From: a virus
IMG/VR virus record: IMGVR_UViG_3300047557_000568
Location: 1-37,933 of that record
DNA: 37,933 nt
Direction: 5' to 3' (one strand)
Part shown: piece after piece, positions 1-6,731 of the stretch
Position numbering within the stretch: the stretch's first letter is position 1
Layout: each line of letters begins with the position of its first letter
The notes under the pieces: model-generated
The model's database searches: none
Told to the model about the DNA's origin: nothing
Seen by the model: only the letters and a program-made list of their open reading frames with translations
Translations under genes and position numbers: made by a program

Positions 1-26
1 ATTCCACTTTACACCTCACCAAGAGA
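1..26. repeat. Left copy of 26-bp terminal direct repeat
   Basis: The first 26 bases are identical to the last 26 (37908-37933). The gene that is cut here is restored as one intact reading frame when the ends are joined, so this is best read as the overlap of a circularised contig, giving a unit length of 37,907 bp. It is much shorter than the terminal repeats of T7-type phages, so it should not be taken as the physical end. Confidence 0.85.
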
Positions 27-138
27 GTTAAGTGATGAGGAAATAAAAGCAATAGCCAATAATTTAACTTGCACCCCAGATAAGAATTGGAATGTTTTAT
101 TTGCTAGAGCAATACTAAAGAAAGCGAGTGAAAAGTGA
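1..138 (+). CDS. C-terminal part of KPVAW-type small phage protein (continues from 37824)
   Basis: This is the 3' part of a 73-residue protein whose first 28 codons are at 37824-37907. The joined product begins MKPVAWM and ends KKASEK. I do not know its function. It resembles, almost residue for residue in places, the C-terminal domain of the HNH protein encoded just upstream (residues about 188-274): KPVAW at the start, PRELSDEE in the middle, KKASEK at the end. Its stop overlaps the GTG start of the next gene (GTGA), which suggests translational coupling. Confidence 0.8.
   Translation: MPLYTSPRELSDEEIKAIANNLTCTPDKNWNVLFARAILKKASEK
4..42 (+). repeat. 39-bp near-identical repeat, copy 2 (paralogous domain)
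   Basis: This segment matches 37654-37692 at 37 of 39 positions. Both encode the peptide PLYT(S/A)PRELSDEE, in the 73-residue gene that crosses the junction and in the C-terminal domain of the preceding HNH protein. It marks a partial gene duplication and sits next to the contig ends, where it could confuse assembly. Confidence 0.85.
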
Positions 139-473
139 GCTATAAAGATAAACGCACAGACTTAGTCGAACAGGCACGAAAGTATGCCAAGCATGACGAA
201 TATTCTGTGACACGGAATTACATCAATGCTTTATGCGATGAAGTAGAACGACTGCGTGACTTGAACAAGAATGTGTTAACTAAGATTGTTGACGACTTAG
301 AAACATTCGAAGATGCAGAACGCTACCGTTGGCTAAAGTCAGCAGCATGGGACTTGCCTGAAGAACTGGTAGCACCGACTGTTTTACTCTGTGACGGACG
401 AGGCAATAATTGGTCGTGGATTACAGGCATTCAGCTTGACATTGAAATTGATAAACATAGGAAAGACAAATGA
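135..473 (+). CDS. Hypothetical early protein with ERYRWLK motif
   Basis: A 112-residue protein starting at GTG, coupled to the upstream stop through a GTGA overlap. The N-terminal half is charged and predicted helical (DLVEQARKYAKH, CDEVERLRDLN). The segment DAERYRWLKSAAWDLP is a motif I associate with small accessory proteins of many phages, followed by an Asn/Trp-containing tail. No catalytic motif is visible and I do not assign a function. The next gene overlaps its stop by ATGA. Confidence 0.75.
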   Translation: MSYKDKRTDLVEQARKYAKHDEYSVTRNYINALCDEVERLRDLNKNVLTKIVDDLETFEDAERYRWLKSAAWDLPEELVAPTVLLCDGRGNNWSWITGIQLDIEIDKHRKDK

Positions 474-652
474 TTAACGAACACGACATCGCCGATATGT
501 GCGTATTGAAAGATTTGAAAGTAGCGGATAAGTTTGAACTAGAAGGTAAACAGTATCAAATGCGTAACATTTTTAATGAGTTTGCTTTTGTCTATGATGA
601 ACAAGGCTTTATCCATCGTATGTCAGCTTTTGTAAAGGTTACTAAGAAATGA
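470..652 (+). CDS. Hypothetical early protein, 60 aa
   Basis: A 60-residue acidic-to-neutral protein (MINEHDIADMCVLKD...) with alternating hydrophobic and charged residues compatible with a small beta-rich fold (KFELEGKQYQMRNIF, FAFVYDEQGF). It is packed between neighbours with ATGA overlaps at both ends, which supports real translation in a polycistronic early mRNA. I do not recognise the family. Confidence 0.7.
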   Translation: MINEHDIADMCVLKDLKVADKFELEGKQYQMRNIFNEFAFVYDEQGFIHRMSAFVKVTKK

Positions 653-876
653 TTAAACTAGGAAACAAGATGTTAAACCCTTCGTTGATAACACGAATTG
701 TAGACCGTGAAGTGTTCTATGCTGATGGTTACAGAGAAGTATTAACAGAACCAGAGATACAAGAATTGTTCTCATTCTTATTTAACGAACCAAGGAAAGA
801 AGATGCTAAAGTGGACGGGAACGATACTGTGCCTAATCGGAATCGCACTAACAAGCCTAAACGAGTTTCCAAGTAA
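649..876 (+). CDS. Hypothetical early protein, 75 aa
   Basis: A 75-residue protein coupled to the upstream gene (ATGA). The N-terminal about 50 residues look folded (SLITRIVDREVFYADGYREV, ILxELFSFLF-like helix). The last 25 residues are basic and Asn/Lys-rich. Its 3' 74 bases overlap the next gene in another frame, so the low-complexity tail may simply reflect that overlap. Function unknown. Confidence 0.6.
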   Translation: MIKLGNKMLNPSLITRIVDREVFYADGYREVLTEPEIQELFSFLFNEPRKEDAKVDGNDTVPNRNRTNKPKRVSK

Positions 877-1015
877 CATCTGGTTTGGTTTCATTGGCTC
901 AGCACTATGGGCGTGGTCTGGAATTAGGGACAAAGACTACGCTTTATTTGTTGTTGAATTTGTCGCAGTAATGATGTATCTAGGCGGTATAATAAAGTAT
1001 GCGTATAGTTCTTGA
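803..1015 (+). CDS. Small membrane protein, 70 aa
   Basis: A 70-residue protein with hydrophobic stretches at about 5-20 (TGTILCLIGIALTSL), 25-38 and 50-64 (VVEFVAVMMYLGGIIKYA), consistent with two or three membrane segments. The ATG at 803 has a good ribosome binding site (AAGGAAAG about 7 nt upstream). It overlaps the previous gene by 74 nt and the DNA polymerase start by 17 nt. Function unknown; it probably sits in the host inner membrane. Confidence 0.6.
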   Translation: MLKWTGTILCLIGIALTSLNEFPSNIWFGFIGSALWAWSGIRDKDYALFVVEFVAVMMYLGGIIKYAYSS

Positions 1016-2693
1016 TATTGAAACAAACACAAAACACGACAAGATTTGGATTGCTGTTGCTCGTAACATTGACACAGACCATGTCATAAGATTCACAGGT
1101 AAGGACGCACTACAAGACCATATCAACCGTGCAACAAAGGTAATCATGCATAACGGTATCTTCTTTGACGCACCAGTGTTGAAGAAGGTCTGGGGAGTGA
1201 CGATGAAGAAGTCACAGGTTGTGGACACTTTAGTCATGTCAAGACTTTACAATCCACAACTTGACGGCGGACACAGCCTAGAATCATGGGGTAATCGTCT
1301 TGGTTTCGCTAAAGGTGACTTCAAAGACTTTGATGGCGGTCTTACCGATGAAATGATTAAGTATTGTGAGCAAGACACGCTAGTAACTAAACAGTTGTAT
1401 CACTTCTTAGAAAGGGAAATGAAACATGACTACTCGAAAGAAAGCATCGAACTCGAACACGAGGTCGCAATCATTGTCGCTGAACAAGAGCGTAACGGTT
1501 TCAGACTCGATGAAAGAGCTGCTCAGGGATTATTGGTGGAACTTAAGGCTAAGTTACAGGCTATTGAGTCTGAAATGCAAAGCGTATTTCCTGCCAAAGT
1601 TACCAGTGGCAGAACCCACAAGAAAACAGGTAAGCCGCTCGCAGACATCGTCGAGCCGTTCAATCCAGGCAGCCGTAAACAAATCGCAGAAAGACTCATC
1701 GAAAAAGGTTGGAAGCCAACGAAAACCACGGAAAAAGGTAGCATCATCGTTGACGAAAGCACCCTCGAAGGAGTCGACATCCCAGAAGCGAAGAAAATCG
1801 CAGAGTACCTAATGTTACAAAAGCGTATTGCACAGATTGAATCATGGATTGATGCAGTTGAATCCGATGGTCGTGTGCATGGCAAAGTAATTACCTGCGG
1901 TGCTGTGACTGGACGCATGACTCATCACAGCCCTAACATGGCTCAAGTGCCTAACAGCACAGCCATCTACGGACCTGAATGTCGTGCATTATGGACTGTT
2001 GAGAAAGGAATGAAGTTAGTTGGCATTGACGCAAGTGGTTTAGAATTGCGTATGTTGGCTCACTACATGAATGACAATGCGTATACGAATGATATTGTTG
2101 AAGGCGATATACACTGGACGAACACACAATCCCTTGGACTCATTGCTAAAGAAACCGTCAGAGACAAGACGAGTGAAAGCCATGAGGAAAAGAGAAGTAA
2201 AGCTAAGACTTTTATCTATGCCTTTCTCTACGGTGCAGGAGCTGCCAAAATCGGGACGATTGTTGGAGGTAGTGCGAAGGAAGGACAAAAGCTCATTGAT
2301 AATTTTCTACGCAACACACCGAAGCTCGATGCGTTACGCAAGAAAGTATCTAAAGCATACAACGAAAAGGGCTGGTTACGAGGTTTGGACGGACGCAAGT
2401 TACTCGTACGCTCGGAGCATTCGGCGCTCAACACGCTGTTGCAAGGCGCAGGTGCGATAGTAATGAAGAAGGCTTTGGTTCTGTTGTCAAAAGAACTAAA
2501 GAAGAACAAGATACCGCACAAGTTTGTCGCTAATGTCCATGATGAATGGCAGATTGAAACGACAGAGGAATATGCACAGCTTGTCGGTGAAACAGGCAAG
2601 AAAGCTATCGAACAAGCAGGACTAGAATTAAAGATGCGTTGTCCTCTTGACGGTGATTACAAAGTAGGTCTAAACTGGAAGGAAACTCACTAA
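999..2693 (+). CDS. Family A DNA polymerase with 3'-5' exonuclease (T7 gp5-like)
   Basis: A 564-residue replicative polymerase. The proofreading domain has Exo I (D6-I-E8), Exo II (HNGIFFD, D57) and Exo III (YCEQD, D126). The polymerase domain has motif A (GIDASGLELRML, D344), motif B (KAKTFIYAFLYGAG, about 401-414) and motif C (NVHDEW, H514-D515-E516). It is shorter than T7 DNA polymerase (704 aa), mostly by lacking insertions. Y407 corresponds to T7 Y526 and E. coli F762; the Tyr form is commonly linked to virulent phages. It lies downstream of the primase-helicase across the genome junction. The stop overlaps the next start (TAATG). Confidence 0.96.
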   Translation: MRIVLDIETNTKHDKIWIAVARNIDTDHVIRFTGKDALQDHINRATKVIMHNGIFFDAPVLKKVWGVTMKKSQVVDTLVMSRLYNPQLDGGHSLESWGNRLGFAKGDFKDFDGGLTDEMIKYCEQDTLVTKQLYHFLEREMKHDYSKESIELEHEVAIIVAEQERNGFRLDERAAQGLLVELKAKLQAIESEMQSVFPAKVTSGRTHKKTGKPLADIVEPFNPGSRKQIAERLIEKGWKPTKTTEKGSIIVDESTLEGVDIPEAKKIAEYLMLQKRIAQIESWIDAVESDGRVHGKVITCGAVTGRMTHHSPNMAQVPNSTAIYGPECRALWTVEKGMKLVGIDASGLELRMLAHYMNDNAYTNDIVEGDIHWTNTQSLGLIAKETVRDKTSESHEEKRSKAKTFIYAFLYGAGAAKIGTIVGGSAKEGQKLIDNFLRNTPKLDALRKKVSKAYNEKGWLRGLDGRKLLVRSEHSALNTLLQGAGAIVMKKALVLLSKELKKNKIPHKFVANVHDEWQIETTEEYAQLVGETGKKAIEQAGLELKMRCPLDGDYKVGLNWKETH

Positions 2694-3526
2694 TGCAGTT
2701 ACAACTAGGATTACCAGACATAAAGCATATTGTTTGCTATAGCGGTGGTCATTCGTCAGCAGTTGTGGCATTGAATGTCGCAGCTAAGTATGGAACTAAA
2801 GATTTAATACTACTAAATCACGACATTAATCCTAATGTAGAGCATGATGATATTAAACGATTTAAACAAGAAGTTGCTGATTACATCGGAGTTCCTATTA
2901 CCTATGCTAATCATCCGCAGTGGCACACTATGGACCAGTTTGATGTCAGTGTAAAGACAAAGTCGTTTAAAGGCGCTACAGGTTTAGCTATTTGTACTTC
3001 ATTACTTAAGACTAAGCCATTTAACGACTATCTCAAAGCTAACTTCCCTGAAAAGAATTGCATTATTTATTACGGTTTTGATAAGAATGAGCTACACCGT
3101 GTACAGCGTAGAGCGACAATCTTAGGTGAGCAGGGTTATAAAACAGATTACCCAATAGCCTTGTGGAATAAACTTTATCATACGACCACAAAAGAAGTCG
3201 GTATCAAACCTCCATTAGCCTATGCTAAGTTTAAACACGCTAATTGTACTGGTTGTCTAAAAGCAGGGAAACAGCACTGGTATATTGTCTATTGTGAAAG
3301 ACCTGACATCTTTGAAAAAGCTAAACGCTCTGAAGAAGAGATTGGTTATTCAATCATGAAAAACGACTATCTAGAAGACTTAGAACCTCTATTTGCTAAG
3401 ATGAAATGTTTAGGTATTGAAGCATCAGAACACGAAGATGCTAGGACATTCTTTGCTAGAGTTAAGAAACAGATAGCTGAGTATGAAGATGAAGATGTAG
3501 CAAAACCTTGTGAGTGTACTTTTTAA
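2693..3526 (+). CDS. PAPS reductase-like / adenine nucleotide alpha-hydrolase (PP-loop) protein
   Basis: A 277-residue protein whose start shares the polymerase stop (TAATG). The N-terminus carries the PP-loop signature SGGHSSA at about 17-23, after a beta-strand (HIVCY), which binds the ATP pyrophosphate in the PAPS reductase, DndC and ThiI superfamily. Later come ICTSLLKTKPF (about 99-109) and CTGCLKAGKQHWY (about 185-197), where a CxxC pair could bind metal or act in redox chemistry, and a final CEC. The substrate cannot be told from sequence: sulfate activation, nucleic-acid thiolation or base modification are all possible. Its place in the replication block makes a nucleic-acid role plausible (inference). 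Confidence 0.8.
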   Translation: MQLQLGLPDIKHIVCYSGGHSSAVVALNVAAKYGTKDLILLNHDINPNVEHDDIKRFKQEVADYIGVPITYANHPQWHTMDQFDVSVKTKSFKGATGLAICTSLLKTKPFNDYLKANFPEKNCIIYYGFDKNELHRVQRRATILGEQGYKTDYPIALWNKLYHTTTKEVGIKPPLAYAKFKHANCTGCLKAGKQHWYIVYCERPDIFEKAKRSEEEIGYSIMKNDYLEDLEPLFAKMKCLGIEASEHEDARTFFARVKKQIAEYEDEDVAKPCECTF

Positions 3527-3535
3527 AGGAAAATT

Positions 3536-3733
3536 ATGATTGAAGATGATGAAAACATTGAGAATATCTACGGTATCATAGGTATTACAGCATACAACGA
3601 CGGTACTTATGTAATCCGTACTTCGATGGACTTACAAGAAACACATGAGCTAATCATCAATGCTTTGCAGGATTTAGAAGATGGTGATTTAGAAGGTATG
3701 GAGGACTTTGGTGAGCCTAAGAACTTTCATTAA
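3536..3733 (+). CDS. Small acidic hypothetical protein, 65 aa
   Basis: A 65-residue strongly acidic protein (MIEDDENIENIYG..., EDGDLEGMEDFGE) with a beta-then-helix pattern (IIGITAYNDGTYVIRTS, QETHELIINALQDL). The ribosome binding site AAAGGAAAATT precedes the ATG. It is separated from the SSB gene by a 167-bp structured gap. I do not recognise it; acidic early proteins of this size are sometimes nucleic-acid mimics, but there is no direct evidence here. Confidence 0.7.
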   Translation: MIEDDENIENIYGIIGITAYNDGTYVIRTSMDLQETHELIINALQDLEDGDLEGMEDFGEPKNFH

Positions 3734-3763
3734 GTTTCTCATAATGTGAAATCTAGTAATCAC

Positions 3764-3865
3764 ATAACGATGTTATATTTAGTATCAATAAGACAACGGC
3801 TATGCCACTACAGACATAGTTCCATAAACAGCCTTGCTAGGTGGTTGTTGTCGAATATCCTAGCA
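3764..3865 (+). ncRNA. Structured leader of the SSB gene (candidate pseudoknot)
   Basis: The 167-bp gap before the SSB gene holds three stems: ATAAC (3764-3768) with GTTAT (3772-3776), CTATG (3800-3804) with CATAG (3815-3819), and TGCTAGG (3835-3841) with CCTAGCA (3859-3865). In addition GACAAC (3792-3797) can pair with GTTGTC (3847-3852), which lies in the loop of the last stem, so an H-type pseudoknot is possible. It ends about 35 nt before the SSB start, as expected of an autoregulatory or ligand-binding leader. I do not recognise a known class. Confidence 0.4.
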
Positions 3866-3900
3866 TTTTATCAACGCAGTAGACAAAGGAGAAAAGCAGT

Positions 3901-4317
3901 ATGGAAATTAAACCAGTTAAAATTCAAGCAGAAGTTCAGTGGGCATTCTTTGACAAGCCTAATGAGATGTCTGGCAAGTTTCAGTGTGACTTGACCAACT
4001 TATCTGACAGTGCTGTAAAGGCATTGGAAAGCATGGGTCTAGCACCTCGTAAGCGTGAAGACAAGCCTGAGAAAGGTTGGTTCTTGACAGTGAAGTCTAA
4101 CTACGCTATTCAGCCTTACGACAATAGCGGTAACGAGATTAAGGACATCGTAGGTAACGGTTCTAAAGCTGTTGCTTTGATTAAGCCTTATGAGTGGACC
4201 TGGAAGAACAAGAAAGGTGTTTCAGCATCATTGGCTAAGATTGTAATTACAGACTTAGTTAAGTACGATGCGAATGGCGAAACAGCTTCTGACGATTCTG
4301 ACGACGACATCCTGTGA
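3901..4317 (+). CDS. ssDNA-binding protein (T7 gp2.5-like)
   Basis: A 138-residue protein that I read as the phage single-stranded DNA-binding protein. It shows a beta-rich OB-fold-like body (PVKIQAEVQWAFFDKP, GWFLTVKSNYAIQPYD, PYEWTWKNKKGVSASLAKIVITDLV) and an acidic tail ending SDDSDDDIL, the type of tail that in T7 gp2.5 contacts the polymerase and helicase. The ribosome binding site is AAAGGAGAAAAGCAGT. It sits after a structured leader and is coupled to the 5'-3' exonuclease by a GTGA overlap, as expected for a replication gene. Confidence 0.8.
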   Translation: MEIKPVKIQAEVQWAFFDKPNEMSGKFQCDLTNLSDSAVKALESMGLAPRKREDKPEKGWFLTVKSNYAIQPYDNSGNEIKDIVGNGSKAVALIKPYEWTWKNKKGVSASLAKIVITDLVKYDANGETASDDSDDDIL

Positions 4318-4991
4318 TAACTGCACTCATTGACGCTGATAGCTTGATATACGCTGTTGGCTTTTCTGCCAACGATGTAGAAGCGCCATACGCTATATCT
4401 CGCTTAGAAGCAACAATGATTGAGTTGTGTATGGACATTGAATGTGATGACTATAAGGGCTTCCTAACGGGTAAAGGCAATTATCGTAACGACATCGCAG
4501 TCACTGCCCCATACAAAGGACAGCGAGTAGCAGACAAACCAACACACTTCACAGCCCTGAGAGAGCATTTAATCAATTCTTGGGGCTTTGTCGTTACTGA
4601 AGGTATCGAAGCTGACGATGCAGTGGCTATTGCAGCCTATGCAGAGCCTGAAGATGACACCATCATGGTGCATATCGATAAAGATTTAAATCAGCTTCGT
4701 GGTTGGCACTACAATTACCGTAAGAAAGAAAAATACTATGTTCCTGAGTTTGCAGGACTGGTGTCTTTCTACACACAAATGCTTACTGGTGATAGGATTG
4801 ACAACATCAAAGGTATCAAAGGTATTGGTCCTGTGAAAGCTGCAAAGTTACTCAAGGATTGTACAAACGAAGAAGAGCTATACGAAGCTGTTCTAAAAGC
4901 CTACGATGGCGACACAGCTCGTGTCTTAGAAAATGGACAACTGTTGTGGTTACAAAGAGAGAAAGGACAACTGTGGCAACCACCGAAATAA
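4314..4991 (+). CDS. 5'-3' exonuclease (FEN/PIN-type, T7 gp6-like role)
   Basis: A 225-residue nuclease starting at GTG. Acidic metal-binding residues occur in ALIDADSLIY (about 4-13), GIEADDAVAIAA (about 99-110) and HIDKDLNQLRG (about 119-130). The helix-3-turn-helix DNA-binding part is TGDRIDNIKGIKGIGPVKAAKLL (about 158-180), typical of flap endonucleases and of the exonuclease domain of Pol I. It would remove primers and resect DNA ends during replication and recombination. The C-terminus overlaps the next gene by 19 nt. Confidence 0.9.
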   Translation: MITALIDADSLIYAVGFSANDVEAPYAISRLEATMIELCMDIECDDYKGFLTGKGNYRNDIAVTAPYKGQRVADKPTHFTALREHLINSWGFVVTEGIEADDAVAIAAYAEPEDDTIMVHIDKDLNQLRGWHYNYRKKEKYYVPEFAGLVSFYTQMLTGDRIDNIKGIKGIGPVKAAKLLKDCTNEEELYEAVLKAYDGDTARVLENGQLLWLQREKGQLWQPPK

Positions 4992-5332
4992 CACTAAATT
5001 TAGAGAAGTTACAAGAGTCTGCACCGATTGTGAAGATTACTTGGATTGACGCACAAGCCGATGCAGGTTGGGAGAAACCTAAAGTAGACTTGGCTAAGTG
5101 TGTCACTGTTGGCTTTTTAGTCGCTGAAGATGAAGAAGGTATCTGCGTTGCAGGAACTGTTAGCGACAATATGTGCAACAATGTAATCAGTATTCCAAAG
5201 CGTTGGATTATTCAAGAGGAACTAGAGGAAAAGAATGTTCAAAAACAAACTCACCAGAAAAACAAAAGACCTGGGAAAGTTTCAAATCGCAAACGAAGCG
5301 CAACTAAAAACGGAAGTGGATGCGGAAGGTAG
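4973..5332 (+). CDS. Hypothetical replication-block protein, 119 aa
   Basis: The start is taken at GTG 4973, with AAAGGA about 5 nt upstream; the frame is open further 5' but that part is antisense-like noise over the exonuclease gene. The first about 85 residues look folded (ITLNLEKL, IVKITWIDAQADAGWEKP, CVTVGFLVAEDEEGICVAG, NVISIPKRWII). The last about 35 are Lys/Arg/Asn-rich and lie entirely over the start of the next gene, so the original C-terminus may have been altered by insertion of that HNH gene. Function unknown. Confidence 0.7.
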   Translation: MATTEITLNLEKLQESAPIVKITWIDAQADAGWEKPKVDLAKCVTVGFLVAEDEEGICVAGTVSDNMCNNVISIPKRWIIQEELEEKNVQKQTHQKNKRPGKVSNRKRSATKNGSGCGR

Positions 5333-5888
5333 GGTTTGTACAAAGTGTTTAACATATAAGCCGTGGTCTGAATATGTCAAATCTTCTAAAACTGTTACAG
5401 GACACTCTTCTTGTTGTAAGCAGTGTAAAAACACAGCAAAACGAGCGTTGCCAAGAAAACCATCAACAACCAAATCTAAAGAACGCTCTAAAGCATATCA
5501 AGAACATCTTAAGAAAACAGACCCTCTCAAAAAGAAGTCTCAGAATCTTAGAAGCGGAATGCGTTCACGGAGTCCAAAAGGTATGGTAGTTCCCACATCT
5601 AAGGAAATTGAAGCATGGTTAAAGAGCATACATCCGTTTGTGTGTTACTATACTGGTGTGGAATTAAAGAAAACAGATTTCTCAGTCGACCATAAGCAGC
5701 CTTTAGATAGAGGTGGTGATAACAGTTTTGATAATTTATGTATTTGTACAAAACAAGTTAACACTACTAAAGGTACAATGACTGAAAAAGAGTTTAAAGG
5801 ACTACTAAAATTTTTGGATAAATGGGAAGACAAAGGCGCTCGTTTACTTCGTAGACTGCGTATGGCAGGAAAGGCGTTTGGAAAATGA
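5235..5888 (+). CDS. HNH endonuclease
   Basis: A 217-residue protein with N-terminal zinc-type cysteines (CTKCLTYKPWSEYV at about 36-48, then CCKQCK), a basic middle and a clear HNH core: FSVDHKQPLDRGGDNSFDNLCICT (about 150-173) followed by VNTTKGTMTEKEF. Such free-standing HNH nucleases in phages are often homing or DNA-processing enzymes. The ATG follows GAGGAAAAG. It begins inside the 3' end of the preceding gene (98-nt overlap), a sign of insertion. Nicking versus double-strand cutting cannot be judged. Confidence 0.88.
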   Translation: MFKNKLTRKTKDLGKFQIANEAQLKTEVDAEGRVCTKCLTYKPWSEYVKSSKTVTGHSSCCKQCKNTAKRALPRKPSTTKSKERSKAYQEHLKKTDPLKKKSQNLRSGMRSRSPKGMVVPTSKEIEAWLKSIHPFVCYYTGVELKKTDFSVDHKQPLDRGGDNSFDNLCICTKQVNTTKGTMTEKEFKGLLKFLDKWEDKGARLLRRLRMAGKAFGK

Positions 5889-6064
5889 TTGAAGAGCATC
5901 TTGACCAAATCCGACTAGAAGTACAATATCTACGAGAGTCTTTAAGACTGTGTCGTGATAGATTAGAGTCTATTGAGCAAGAGAACATTTATCTTCGTAA
6001 TCAAGTAGACACATTATTGAGAATTGTTGGAAATGATGACAAACCAGAAGGGAGTAATCACTAA
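5885..6064 (+). CDS. Small coiled-coil protein, 59 aa
   Basis: A 59-residue protein starting in the stop of the HNH gene (ATGA) and ending in the start of the next (TAATG). Nearly all of it is a heptad-like helix (IEEHLDQIRLEVQYLRESLRL, RLESIEQENIYLRNQVDTLLRIV) with a short polar tail, so it should form a coiled-coil dimer or pair with a partner. It is short enough for gene finders to miss. Function unknown. Confidence 0.7.
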   Translation: MIEEHLDQIRLEVQYLRESLRLCRDRLESIEQENIYLRNQVDTLLRIVGNDDKPEGSNH

Positions 6065-6339
6065 TGAAAGAAGTAAACCATTACTACACATTTAGGTTCG
6101 AAACAGACCACACGACAGAGAACGGTCCTTACGCAGCTCGTCGTGAGTTCAATAGCACTGTCGAGTATCCTGACGATATTTCATGGACAAGTCCTTTGCT
6201 TGATTTCGTAGAGTTCTTAAGTAACATTTACGGCTACGACATCAAAGAAAAGATTCGCTTTGTGGACAAATACGGTGTCTGTGACTTTCGTTCACAACCT
6301 TACACACTAACAAACTTAGAAGGCGACGATGAACAGTAA
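6064..6339 (+). CDS. Hypothetical early protein, 91 aa
   Basis: A 91-residue protein with a Tyr/Phe-rich first half (NHYYTFRFETDHTTENGPYAARREFNSTVEYPDD) and a helical, mildly acidic second half (LLDFVEFLSNIYGYDIKEKIRFV). No cysteine cluster or known catalytic motif is seen. It is coupled to the upstream coiled-coil gene (TAATG) and overlaps the next gene by 11 nt. Family not recognised. Confidence 0.65.
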   Translation: MKEVNHYYTFRFETDHTTENGPYAARREFNSTVEYPDDISWTSPLLDFVEFLSNIYGYDIKEKIRFVDKYGVCDFRSQPYTLTNLEGDDEQ

Positions 6340-6730
6340 ACTCTGTCGTTGTTGTAACACAGATAAACCGCTCAGCGAATACTACGCTAACTATACCATT
6401 TGTAAACCTTGTAAAAATGAACAGTCTAAACAATGGAACAAAAATAATGTTGATAAAGTTAAGATTACACGAAGAAAAGTTTCGTTAAAGAAGAAGTATG
6501 GAATCACTGTCGATGAATATAATCTAAAACTAGAAGCACAACAACATAAATGTGCTGTGTGTGGCGGGGTCGATAACAATAAAAGTCTTGCTGTTGACCA
6601 TTGTCACAAAACAGGTAAAATTCGTGATTTATTGTGTATGTCTTGCAATCTTGTTTTAGGTAAAGTTAACGACAGTCCTGAGCTTTTAATTAAACTAGCG
6701 AATTATTTAACTAAACATAAGGAGAGTTAA
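6329..6730 (+). CDS. Endonuclease VII-type HNH nuclease (Holliday junction resolvase family)
   Basis: A 133-residue protein with an N-terminal CRCCNTDKPLSEYYANYTIC-like zinc segment and a recombination endonuclease VII core: YGITVDEYNLKLEAQQHKCAVCGG, then LAVDHCHKTGKIRDLLCMSCN and the C-terminal helix LVLGKVNDSPELLIKLANYL. The DHCHKTGKIR motif contains the metal-binding histidines of the His-Me/HNH fold. In T4 the family member gp49 resolves branched DNA before packaging, the role that gp3 plays in T7. A standalone selfish role is the alternative. Overlaps the upstream gene by 11 nt. Confidence 0.88.
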   Translation: MNSKLCRCCNTDKPLSEYYANYTICKPCKNEQSKQWNKNNVDKVKITRRKVSLKKKYGITVDEYNLKLEAQQHKCAVCGGVDNNKSLAVDHCHKTGKIRDLLCMSCNLVLGKVNDSPELLIKLANYLTKHKES

Positions 6731-6731
6731 A

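Noticed and set aside
1-26. 26-bp terminal repeat as true phage ends (direct terminal repeats)
   Set aside because: Too short for T7-type ends and located inside a gene; contig overlap is the simpler reading.
1426-1812. 128-codon plus-strand frame rich in Ser, Lys and Arg
   Set aside because: It lies wholly inside the DNA polymerase gene in another frame, has a low-complexity composition typical of a shadow frame, and no ribosome binding site.
3746-3994. 82-codon frame over the SSB leader and start
   Set aside because: It overlaps the SSB coding start, has a composition without domain features, and no proper ribosome binding site. The region is better explained as a structured leader.
4121-4149. 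TTGACA with a TATTCA 17 bp later in the SSB gene
   Set aside because: It lies inside coding sequence, the -10 match is poor and it lacks the extended motif of the other promoters.
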